This document shows positions 1 to 6,077 of a stretch of 19,702 nucleotides of DNA, piece by piece. Position 1 is the stretch's first letter. Each line of letters starts with the position of its first letter. Below the pieces are notes generated by a model that was not told where the DNA came from, made no database searches, and was given only the letters and a program-made list of their open reading frames with translations. Position numbers and translations under genes: made by a program. The stretch covers positions 4,557-24,258 of the forward strand of contig DIFH01000025.1 of the NCBI GenBank assembly GCA_002427615.1, read 5' to 3'. This DNA comes from Paludibacter sp. UBA5753 (lineage in GTDB: Bacteria; Bacteroidota; Bacteroidia; Bacteroidales; Paludibacteraceae).

Positions 1-4
1 CCCT

Positions 5-49
5 CCTTTTGATTTTCAGTTCGACTTTGTCGAACTGAAAATCAAAAGG
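5..49. repeat. perfect 21-bp palindromic hairpin
   Basis: Positions 5-25 and 29-49 are exact reverse complements (21 bp) around a 3-nt TTT loop. The arms start CCTTTTGATTTTC and end TTCGAC. There is no clear T-tract after it on either strand outside the stem, so it is not a classical intrinsic terminator. It may be a dispersed palindrome or a bidirectional terminator for a gene outside the window. The pairing is seen directly; the role is unknown. Confidence 0.85.
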
Positions 50-62
50 TTATAAGAATAAA

Positions 63-79
63 GGGCGTTGAGTAGTTAC
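63..79 (+). repeat. 17-nt repeat, inverted copy at 19621-19637
   Basis: GGGCGTTGAGTAGTTAC matches the reverse complement of positions 19621-19637 at 15 of 17 bases, including the exact 10-mer GAGTAGTTAC. Both copies lie in gene-free DNA near the two ends of the window. A match of this quality can arise by chance in 20 kb, so it is a candidate only. Confidence 0.35.
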
Positions 80-118
80 CTCTAAAATCTGGTGTAAGGG
101 TAGATTAATTTACGGACA

Positions 119-152
119 AAAAACGATGTCAAGAAAAAAAGAGATCGTTTTT
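119..152 (+). repeat. 9-bp stem-loop, possible terminator
   Basis: AAAAACGAT (119-127) and ATCGTTTTT (144-152) are perfect complements around a 16-nt A-rich loop. The T-run is the 3' arm of the stem itself. It could be a weak terminator for something upstream of the window or an mRNA leader structure. Confidence 0.4.
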
Positions 153-172
153 CAATTTCCGATTTGCACTGG

Positions 173-193
173 CGGGAAAAATGATTTTTCCCG
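173..193 (+). repeat. 9-bp stem with TGA loop upstream of first gene
   Basis: CGGGAAAAA (173-181) and TTTTTCCCG (185-193) pair perfectly around a 3-nt loop. The hairpin ends 15 nt before the ATG at 209 and directly abuts the TTG at 197, which makes 197 an unlikely start. The T-rich descending arm recalls a terminator or a translational leader structure. No experimental class recognised. Confidence 0.55.
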
Positions 194-208
194 ATATTGA
201 TTTCGATA

Positions 209-772
209 ATGCGAAAAAATAACCTGCATTTTTATCAATCTATGTTTGACGACGAAGAAAACTTTGAAAACACAGACGACCGACTTGAGAAAATACCCTT
301 ATACAAAAAAGGACTTGAAATACTCGATCTGGTGCGGCAAATCGCCGATTTGATTTCCGACGATGGAGGAAATGAACTCTCTTCGGTAAAGCATCGCTTG
401 CTCGAAGATGCCTATATGCTGACAGTAAAAATAGCCGCTGCCGAGGCGGGTGATTTATACGATATCCGCATGGAAAATGCGGCTATCATTCGCAAGTCAG
501 CCATGAGACTGATGATCCAGAATCATTCGCTTAAAATGTTCGGCTTCGAATATGTGGAATACTTCCAGATGGTGCGCGACCTGATTGAAGAATATCGCCT
601 GCTGTTTATCGCCTGGGTGGAAAGATTCGATAAATCCAACTATATTATCGACCGTTGGGGATTGTTCAATCCTCCGGGAGTCGGTCCGTTCGACGTAGAT
701 ATTAACGATATTATCGGAGATAAGAATAATTCTTTTTTTGACGAATTTTTCGGAGAGGACGATGAGGAATAA
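209..772 (+). CDS. hypothetical acidic, mostly helical protein
   Basis: I do not recognise this gene. From ATG 209 it encodes 187 aa; ATG 242 (176 aa, starting MFDDEENFEN) is an equally good start, and TTG 197 is possible but touches a hairpin. No ribosome binding site decides between them. The protein has an acidic N-terminus, a central region (roughly residues 25-145) that reads as several amphipathic helices, then a short Pro/Gly-rich stretch (FNPPGVGPFD) and a very acidic tail ending FFGEDDEE. No signal peptide, no membrane segment, no catalytic motif. The helix pattern loosely resembles small four-helix-bundle proteins, but this is an impression, not an assignment. The coding frame is clean with normal codon use, so it is probably a real cytosolic protein. 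It is convergent with the acyltransferase gene and not part of the dcw operon. Confidence 0.75.
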   Translation: MRKNNLHFYQSMFDDEENFENTDDRLEKIPLYKKGLEILDLVRQIADLISDDGGNELSSVKHRLLEDAYMLTVKIAAAEAGDLYDIRMENAAIIRKSAMRLMIQNHSLKMFGFEYVEYFQMVRDLIEEYRLLFIAWVERFDKSNYIIDRWGLFNPPGVGPFDVDINDIIGDKNNSFFDEFFGEDDEE

Positions 773-779
773 TAAAACT

Positions 780-804
780 TGATTTCAAAAAAAAACTGAA
801 ATCA
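780..804 (-). terminator. possible terminator between convergent genes
   Basis: TGATTTCA (780-787) and TGAAATCA (797-804) form a perfect 8-bp stem around a 9-nt loop, in the 64-bp space between two convergent genes. Read on the minus strand, after the acyltransferase gene, the stem is followed by AGTTTTATTATT, which is moderately T-rich; on the plus strand no T-tract follows. It therefore fits best as the terminator of the minus-strand gene. The stem is AT-rich, so strength is uncertain. Confidence 0.4.
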
Positions 805-836
805 GTATCGTCCTTTATTCCCCAATCAGCAATTCA

Positions 837-1655
837 TTACGCCATTTTATATACTTTGTCCTTTACCCACACGGCCCACTCAGCCTGCGACTTCTTTTTG
901 TCGAAAGTTTGCCAGGGAATGGGCTTACCTATTTTCAGGGTAAAATGTTTACCACGTTGTTTAAACATTTCATCAGGGAGATACATCATTTCTACATTAA
1001 ACTTAATACCCAGAAATTTGCGGATTTTAGCCAAGTTGTAAAAAAAGTTTGAATTACGGCCTTCAAAATAAATAGGCACTACATCGCGCTGATATTGAAC
1101 TGATTTGGTGATAAAGTTTTTTTTCCATTCGAGGTCGACAATTTTTCCTTTCACTTTACGGGAACACATTCCGGCAGGAAAAGTAACCAAATGATTGTCG
1201 GACTCATAAAGTTGTTGCATCATTTCGGCATGACCCTTGGCTTGATTTCCGAATTTATTTACCGGAATAAACATTTCTTTCATGGGATGGAGAAACATTA
1301 ACAAATCGTTCGAAAAAAAACGAACCTTGCCATCGTACTCTTTTCCAATCAAATAACCCGCAGCAATACCATCGAGCCCGCCAAGCGGGTGATTACACGC
1401 AAAAATATAACGTCCATCTTTGGGTGGCAAATTCTCCTTCCCTTCGATGCTGACTGACATTTTAAGGTATTTGAATGCCGCTTCAATAAAATCAAGGTTT
1501 TTCAAATCAGGATTTTCATAAAAAAACTGATTCAACTCCTCTTCGTGAACTATTCTACGCAGATAATTGACTATAAATTTGGGAACTTTTGATTTAGGGG
1601 CTCTGGTTTTTAAAATATGGGCTATATCAATTTTTATCACCTTGCTTGTACTCAT
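837..1655 (-). CDS. PlsC-like lyso-lipid acyltransferase (GlsA-like candidate)
   Basis: A 272-aa member of the glycerolipid acyltransferase superfamily, expected at the inner face of the inner membrane. Block I is NHPLGGLDG at residues 88-96: catalytic H89 and D95 are separated by five residues, not the four of canonical HX4D enzymes. Block III reads FPAGMCSRK (159-167), with Ala where PlsC has Glu (FPEG). Block IV is VVPIYFEGR (192-200). These variants match a Bacteroidetes group of hemolysin-linked acyltransferases, which includes, from memory, the O-acyltransferase GlsA of glycine-lipid synthesis and the related OlsA enzymes. The partner N-acyltransferase (GlsB) is not in the window, so the substrate is inferred. 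There is no strong transmembrane segment. The start ATG follows a good promoter element by about 35 nt. The gene is divergent from mraZ and may share its regulatory spacer. Confidence 0.85.
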   Translation of the reverse strand: MSTSKVIKIDIAHILKTRAPKSKVPKFIVNYLRRIVHEEELNQFFYENPDLKNLDFIEAAFKYLKMSVSIEGKENLPPKDGRYIFACNHPLGGLDGIAAGYLIGKEYDGKVRFFSNDLLMFLHPMKEMFIPVNKFGNQAKGHAEMMQQLYESDNHLVTFPAGMCSRKVKGKIVDLEWKKNFITKSVQYQRDVVPIYFEGRNSNFFYNLAKIRKFLGIKFNVEMMYLPDEMFKQRGKHFTLKIGKPIPWQTFDKKKSQAEWAVWVKDKVYKMA

Positions 1656-1690
1656 GTTGTTTGCTTATGGATTATTATTTCGAACAGGTG

Positions 1691-1698
1691 CAAATGTA
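1691..1698 (-). promoter_or_regulatory. Bacteroidetes-type -7 element for the acyltransferase
   Basis: On the minus strand this reads TACATTTG, a perfect match to the Bacteroidetes -7 consensus TAnnTTTG. It lies 35 nt before the acyltransferase ATG, which leaves a short leader. The -33 region at the expected distance is only T-rich (no clear TTTG), so the promoter call rests mainly on the -7 match and its position. Confidence 0.5.
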
Positions 1699-1780
1699 CA
1701 AAAAATGCTTTAATTTATAAAAGAAACATTTTCTAAACAAAAATCCGTTTCGTAAAAAAATATAGAGCTAAATAAAGAAT

Positions 1781-1791
1781 CTATTCCCCAC
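1781..1791 (-). promoter_or_regulatory. inverted single MraZ-type box
   Basis: CTATTCCCCAC is the exact reverse complement of GTGGGGAATAG at 1952-1962. It is one copy only, in opposite orientation, about 160 bp upstream of the tandem pair and about 90 bp upstream of the -7 element of the divergent gene. It could be an extra MraZ contact; this is inference from identity alone. Confidence 0.4.
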
Positions 1792-1880
1792 CATTAAAAT
1801 AACAATATGGAGATTAAATGAAATATTTCTTTATAATCTGATATACTGTTATTTATGTCATTTTACCACCTTAATATCCC

Positions 1881-1913
1881 CTGTTGAAAATCTGTTGAAA
1901 ACTTATTGATAAT
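1881..1913 (+). repeat. three tandem 11-bp units, DnaA-box-like cores
   Basis: The units are CTGTTGAAAAT (1881-1891), CTGTTGAAAAC (1892-1902) and TTATTGATAAT (1903-1913). The first two differ at one base. The third keeps the frame of the repeat with T(G/A)TTGA(A/T)AA. The reverse complements TTTTCAACA and TTATCAATA each match the DnaA box TTATCCACA at 7 of 9 positions. The exact 11-bp period puts all three cores on the same DNA face. The repeat is seen; DnaA binding is a hypothesis. Confidence 0.5.
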
Positions 1914-1950
1914 CGGCATTTTCAGTTCCATAAAGTGTTTATAAATTTTT

Positions 1951-1970
1951 AGTGGGGAATAGTGGGGAAT
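1951..1970 (+). promoter_or_regulatory. MraZ operator, two GTGGG direct repeats
   Basis: AGTGGGGAAT occurs twice in exact tandem, which places GTGGG at 1952-1956 and 1962-1966 with a 10-bp period. MraZ proteins are known to bind runs of GTGG(G/T) boxes separated by 5 nt upstream of their own operon, and this is the same arrangement directly before mraZ. The second box ends 53 bp before the ATG and lies where a -33 element would be for the promoter candidate at 1986-1993, consistent with autorepression. Confidence 0.75.
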
Positions 1971-1985
1971 ATCAAAATCTTTTTA

Positions 1986-1993
1986 TACTTTTA
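1986..1993 (+). promoter_or_regulatory. candidate -7 element of the mraZ promoter
   Basis: TACTTTTA matches the Bacteroidetes -7 consensus TAnnTTTG at all but the final base and lies 26 nt before the mraZ ATG. No TTTG is present at the -33 distance; the GTGGG box occupies that place. A weak intrinsic promoter overlapped by an operator is plausible but not proven. Confidence 0.35.
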
Positions 1994-2019
1994 CACTTAC
2001 AAAATTATATCCTGCTAAT

Positions 2020-2487
2020 ATGTCAACTTTTATAGGAAAATATGAAGCAAAAGCCGATGTAAAGGGGAGAATCTTCATTCCTTCTGCTTACCGCAAACTT
2101 TTGCCTGATGGAGAAAGGGAACGGATCGTCATGCGAAGAGATGCCGAAAACGATTGTATGATATTTTATCCCGAGCACGTTTGGAACACGAAAGTTGAAG
2201 GACTCAAAGCAAATCTGGATGAATGGAACCCCGAAGACCAAATGATTCTGATGCAGTTTGTTTCGGATGCCGAATGGTTGGATATCGATTCACAGGGCAG
2301 GATTTTAATTGCAAAACGCCATCTGCAATCCATCGCGGTCGAAAGTTCCGAAGTATTGTTTGTAGGTATGATCGACCGTTTTGCCGTCTGGAGCAAGGTT
2401 CGTTACGAGCAAGTCAAAATGTCCCAGGCTGATTTTGCAAAAGTATTGAAACAAAGAATGATGAACCCTCTAACTACTGAAAAATAG
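2020..2487 (+). CDS. mraZ: MraZ, transcriptional regulator of the dcw cluster
   Basis: A 155-aa protein of the SpoVT-AbrB-like fold that forms a ring-shaped oligomer and binds its own promoter region. The family signature DxxxR occurs twice, once per repeat: D13-VKG-R17 in the N-terminal half (then IFIPSAYRKLL) and D90-SQG-R94 in the C-terminal half (then ILIAKRHL). Length is normal for the family. The ATG at 2020 is the only start that keeps the conserved first strand. It is the first gene of the dcw run, preceded by a tandem GTGGG operator, so autoregulation is likely. rsmH follows after 7 nt, which indicates co-transcription and the usual mraZ-rsmH pairing; known opposing roles of the two proteins in other bacteria make the pairing meaningful. 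Confidence 0.97.
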   Translation: MSTFIGKYEAKADVKGRIFIPSAYRKLLPDGERERIVMRRDAENDCMIFYPEHVWNTKVEGLKANLDEWNPEDQMILMQFVSDAEWLDIDSQGRILIAKRHLQSIAVESSEVLFVGMIDRFAVWSKVRYEQVKMSQADFAKVLKQRMMNPLTTEK

Positions 2488-2494
2488 AAAAAAA

Positions 2495-3403
2495 ATGACA
2501 ACTCCCGTTTACCATACACCGGCATTGCTGAACGAAACCATCGAAGGATTGAATATCAAGCCCGACGGAGTTTACGTGGATGTTACTTTTGGTGGCGGCG
2601 GTCATTCTAAGGAAATACTGAAACATTTGGGACGCAATGGTAAATTATTGGGGTTCGATCAGGATGTTGATGCAATAAAAAATATCATTGATGATAACCG
2701 TTTTACGTTCGTCAGAAGCAATTTCAAATACATGAAGAATTTTCTTCGCTATCACGGTGTTGAAAAAGTGGATGGTATTTTAGCCGATTTGGGTGTTTCG
2801 TCGCATCATTTTGATGAAGCCGAACGTGGATTCTCGTTCCGCTTTGATGGCGCGCTGGACATGCGCATGAACACCGAATCGAAACTGACAGCCGCAACGG
2901 TGCTCAACACTTATACAGAAGAACAACTGGCTGATGTTTTCTATCTGTACGGAGAATTACATAATTCACGAAAAATTGCCAGGACTATTGTTCAGTCCCG
3001 GACGAAAGTTCCAATTGAAAGGATTTCTCAGTTTATCGAAATTCTGAAACCCTTTTTCGGGCGCGAAAAAGAGAAAAAAGACATGGCAAGGGTCTTTCAG
3101 GCTTTACGCATAGAAGTCAATAAAGAAATGGAAGCGCTCGAAGTTCTGCTCAGGCAAAGCATTGAAATATTGAACCCCGGAGGCAGGATGGTGGTGCTGA
3201 CCTATCACTCGCTCGAAGACAGGTTGGTAAAAAACTTTTTTCGCAGTGGAAATTTCGAAGGGAAAATAGAAAAGGACTTTTATGGAAATGTGATTTCAAG
3301 GATTAAAGTAGTTAACAATAAGGTGATTGTCGCAAGCGACGAAGAAGTTGAACGCAACCCGAGAGCCAGAAGCGCAAAGTTGAGAATAGCGGAGAAAGGG
3401 TAA
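2495..3403 (+). CDS. rsmH: 16S rRNA (cytosine-1402-N4)-methyltransferase RsmH
   Basis: RsmH (formerly MraW) uses S-adenosylmethionine to methylate N4 of C1402 in the decoding centre of 16S rRNA. The 302-aa protein starts with the family-typical YHTPALLNETIEGL and has the SAM-binding glycine motif VDVTFGGGGHS at residues 28-38. The diagnostic stretch from about residue 93 to 125 reads DGILADLGVSSHHFD, then ERGFSFRFDGALDMRM. Near the C-terminus, GGRMVVLTYHSLEDR and NPRARSAKLR are the conserved substrate-side blocks. Length is normal. It follows mraZ by 7 nt, with an A-rich stretch rather than a Shine-Dalgarno sequence before the ATG. A 101-nt AT-rich spacer without clear elements separates it from ftsL. 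Confidence 0.98.
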   Translation: MTTPVYHTPALLNETIEGLNIKPDGVYVDVTFGGGGHSKEILKHLGRNGKLLGFDQDVDAIKNIIDDNRFTFVRSNFKYMKNFLRYHGVEKVDGILADLGVSSHHFDEAERGFSFRFDGALDMRMNTESKLTAATVLNTYTEEQLADVFYLYGELHNSRKIARTIVQSRTKVPIERISQFIEILKPFFGREKEKKDMARVFQALRIEVNKEMEALEVLLRQSIEILNPGGRMVVLTYHSLEDRLVKNFFRSGNFEGKIEKDFYGNVISRIKVVNNKVIVASDEEVERNPRARSAKLRIAEKG

Positions 3404-3504
3404 CAATTCGTTTTCTGCCTTAAAAGACATAATACTTTAATATTAAACACTTTATAACTAATTTTACTTATTCAACCCAATTAACTGATTTCTCCAAAAA
3501 AATA

Positions 3505-3906
3505 ATGAGTTGGTTTAAAAAAATAGCAGAAACAATTAAAGGAAACGAAGATTTCTCGGATATCAAATCAAGCACGTTGCGCGATGTGATAAACGGGAAC
3601 ATCCTTACCAAAAAGTTTTTGAAAAAACAGTATGGTTTATTGATACTGATTGCTGTTTTGGCGTTTGCGTATGTCGACAATCGTTACTATTGCGAAACAC
3701 AACAGGCAAGAGTCATAGAACTGAAAAAGCAAATTCAGGACGTAAAATACGAATCACTCACTATTTCAGCTCAGTTGATGAAAATCACCCGCCAGTCGAA
3801 TATTCTGAATATGGTGAATGAACGGGGCTTGAACCTGAAAGAATCGAACACGCCGCCCGTGGTCATTGAAACACCGGAAGAAAACAAGGAAAAATCAAAA
3901 AAATAA
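3505..3906 (+). CDS. ftsL: FtsL-like septal protein
   Basis: A 133-aa bitopic protein in the ftsL position between rsmH and ftsI. It has a cytoplasmic N-terminus of about 42 residues, one transmembrane segment (about 43-58, YGLLILIAVLAFAYV) and a periplasmic part whose heptad-like pattern (about 65-110) suggests the coiled coil that pairs with a DivIC/FtsB partner. A short Pro/Glu/Lys-rich tail ends the protein. Sequence similarity to proteobacterial FtsL is low; the assignment rests on topology, size and position, and fits the separate Bacteroidetes FtsL-like family. FtsL links the FtsI-FtsW synthase to the divisome. The gene ends 22 nt before ftsI. Confidence 0.85.
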   Translation: MSWFKKIAETIKGNEDFSDIKSSTLRDVINGNILTKKFLKKQYGLLILIAVLAFAYVDNRYYCETQQARVIELKKQIQDVKYESLTISAQLMKITRQSNILNMVNERGLNLKESNTPPVVIETPEENKEKSKK

Positions 3907-3928
3907 CTCCAAACTCTTGTAACAACTT

Positions 3929-6064
3929 ATGGCTGATAAACGAAAAAGTATAGTGCTGCGATTCGGAATAGTATATTTTATTATACTGTTTCTCTTCTCG
4001 TTGGTCATATATCGGATCGTTGTTTTGCAATTCGTCGAAAAAGACGAATGGATGGAAGTCGCTGCCAAAAACAAAAAATCGGACATCAGGGTAAAACCCA
4101 ACAGAGGCAATATTTTTGCATGCGATGGCCGCCTGATGGCAAGTTCCATCCCCACTTACTACGTTTACATGGATACGCGCGTTCCTGCTTTGCATGAAGA
4201 TGATGGAAAACTTTTCAAAGAGAATATCGACTCGGTATCGTTAAGCCTTGCCAACTATTTCGGCGACCGCACCAAGGATGAATATAAATTAATGCTGAAA
4301 AAAGCCTATCGCGAAGGTAAAGGCGAAGTTCCTTTATATCCCAAACGCATCACTTACGCTCAACTCAAAGATTTACGCAAAATGCCACTGTTCCGTATGG
4401 GACAGAACAAAAGTGGGTTGATAACCAAAGAATTATTACGCCGTGTAAAACCATTCGGTTCATTAGCCTCACGCACTATTGGCGACATTTATGCCGATGA
4501 ATCGATGGGCGGAAAAAACGGACTGGAATTATATTTCAATACTGAATTGCTGGGCGCTCCGGGCATTTCCGTACGACAGAAAGTTGCCAATCGATGGGAA
4601 GAAACCGTTCAGGTTGAACCAATTGATGGGCTGGACATTCTCACCACCATTGACATTGATTTACAGGACATTGCCGAGAAAGCGTTGGTTGACAGCCTTA
4701 AATCGTTCGATGCCGAAACCGGATATGCCGTGTTGATGGAAGTTCAGTCGGGCGAAGTAAAAGCGATTGTAAATATGCAGAAAAATGTAGATGGATCCTA
4801 TACCGAAAATAAAAACGGCGTGGTTTCCGATCAGGTTGAACCAGGGTCAACTTTCAAGGTATTCTCGCTTATTGCCCTTTTAGACGATGGAAAAGCCCAA
4901 ATTACCGATACCATTCATACCGGAAACGGCGTGTATAATTATTATGGTTCAAATATGACCGACCACAATGCCAACAGGGGCGGTTATCATAACATAACCT
5001 TAGCCGAAGCCATCCATGCCTCATCGAACATCGGCGTTTCGCGGGCTGTAGTAAAAGCTTATGGACAGAATCCTGCCGAATATGTGGAAAAACTTTACTC
5101 GATGGGATTCAACGAAAAAATGAATTTGGAAATTCCGGGAAACGCAGGACCCAAAATCAGGCATCCAAAAGACAAATCAAAATACTGGTCGAAAACAACT
5201 TTACCGTGGATGTCAATTGGTTATGAAACACAAATACCCCCTATTTATACTTTGGCATTCTATAATGCGATAGCGAATAACGGCAAACTGATTCGTCCGT
5301 TTTTTGTAAAAGCCATTTTAAAAAATGGTCAACCCATCAAAACATTCAGTACCGAAACGATAAGAGAAGCTATATGCAAACCAGGCACATTAAGTATCGT
5401 TCGCGAAACATTGCTCGGGGTGCTTGAAGGAGAAAAGGGAACAGCAAAAAATGTGCGTTCAAAAAATGTGCGGATTGCCGGTAAAACAGGAACCGCACAG
5501 ATTTCAAAAGGAACGCTCGGCTATAAAGCCGGAGGTAAAAGTCATCAGGTCTCCTTTTGCGGTTACTTTCCTGCCGATGACCCGCTTTACACTTGTATAG
5601 TTGTGATTCGTGAACCGCATAACGGGTACCCTTCGGGAGGTAAAATGGCAGGATCCGTTTTCAAAAGCATAGCCGAGCAAACCATGGCATTGAAATCGAA
5701 CCTGAAACCCGATAATTTTGCAGAGGACACAACCAATGTTTTTCCTTATTTCCCGGAAGGAAAATCAGGAAATTACAAAGCATTGCAAGCAGTATTAACC
5801 GATTTAAACTTACCGGTGAATGGTCAAACCGCAGATTGGGTGAAAACATTTGCCGGTGAAAAAACAATGAGAGTAGAACCATTGGCAGTAGGGAAACATA
5901 ACGTTCCTGACTTACAAGGCATGGGAGCAAAAGATGCCCTGTATTTATTGGGTCAAATGGGTTTGAAGGTACAAATTGCAGGTAGAGGAAAAGTGGTTTC
6001 TCAGAATTTGTTACCGGGAACGGCAGTCAGCAAGGGACAAACTATTCTTATTCATCTTGAATAA
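3929..6064 (+). CDS. ftsI: FtsI, septal peptidoglycan transpeptidase with PASTA domain
   Basis: A class B penicillin-binding protein of 711 aa that cross-links septal peptidoglycan in the periplasm. A membrane anchor lies at about residues 11-34. The dimerisation/pedestal domain follows, including RVKPFGSLASRTIGDI. The transpeptidase domain contains all three catalytic motifs: S307-TF-K310 (nucleophile Ser307), S365-S-N367 and K519-T-G521. The C-terminus (about 659-711, VPDLQGMGAKDALYLLGQMG onward) is one PASTA domain. PASTA tails are typical of Gram-positive PBPs and also usual in Bacteroidetes FtsI, which explains the length compared with the 588 aa of E. coli. It is expected to work with FtsW, encoded downstream. 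murE starts 14 nt after the stop codon. Confidence 0.97.
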   Translation: MADKRKSIVLRFGIVYFIILFLFSLVIYRIVVLQFVEKDEWMEVAAKNKKSDIRVKPNRGNIFACDGRLMASSIPTYYVYMDTRVPALHEDDGKLFKENIDSVSLSLANYFGDRTKDEYKLMLKKAYREGKGEVPLYPKRITYAQLKDLRKMPLFRMGQNKSGLITKELLRRVKPFGSLASRTIGDIYADESMGGKNGLELYFNTELLGAPGISVRQKVANRWEETVQVEPIDGLDILTTIDIDLQDIAEKALVDSLKSFDAETGYAVLMEVQSGEVKAIVNMQKNVDGSYTENKNGVVSDQVEPGSTFKVFSLIALLDDGKAQITDTIHTGNGVYNYYGSNMTDHNANRGGYHNITLAEAIHASSNIGVSRAVVKAYGQNPAEYVEKLYSMGFNEKMNLEIPGNAGPKIRHPKDKSKYWSKTTLPWMSIGYETQIPPIYTLAFYNAIANNGKLIRPFFVKAILKNGQPIKTFSTETIREAICKPGTLSIVRETLLGVLEGEKGTAKNVRSKNVRIAGKTGTAQISKGTLGYKAGGKSHQVSFCGYFPADDPLYTCIVVIREPHNGYPSGGKMAGSVFKSIAEQTMALKSNLKPDNFAEDTTNVFPYFPEGKSGNYKALQAVLTDLNLPVNGQTADWVKTFAGEKTMRVEPLAVGKHNVPDLQGMGAKDALYLLGQMGLKVQIAGRGKVVSQNLLPGTAVSKGQTILIHLE

Positions 6065-6077
6065 AACAAATATAAAT

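Larger units (their letters stand above)
1656..2019. other. divergent regulatory spacer, acyltransferase / mraZ
   Basis: This 364-bp AT-rich stretch holds no credible gene. From left to right it contains a minus-strand promoter element (1691-1698), an inverted GTGGGGAATAG box (1781-1791), a three-unit 11-bp array (1881-1913), a small dyad ATAAA-GTG-TTTAT (1930-1942), a direct repeat of the GTGGG box (1951-1970) and a plus-strand promoter candidate (1986-1993). The concentration of ordered elements fits a complex control region for the dcw operon. Confidence 0.7.

Noticed and set aside
816..824. TATTCCCCA as another MraZ box after the acyltransferase gene
   Set aside because: On the minus strand it reads TGGGGAATA but is preceded by T, not G, so the GTGGG core is lost; it is single and lies past the stop codon.
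3404..3504. Possible internal promoter between rsmH and ftsL
   Set aside because: The spacer is AT-rich but shows no TAnnTTTG element and no clear dyad.
5976..6077. Upstream extension of the murE reading frame inside the end of ftsI
   Set aside because: The 34 extra residues are the out-of-frame translation of the PASTA-coding DNA of ftsI and do not resemble MurE. ATG 6078 gives the normal N-terminus.
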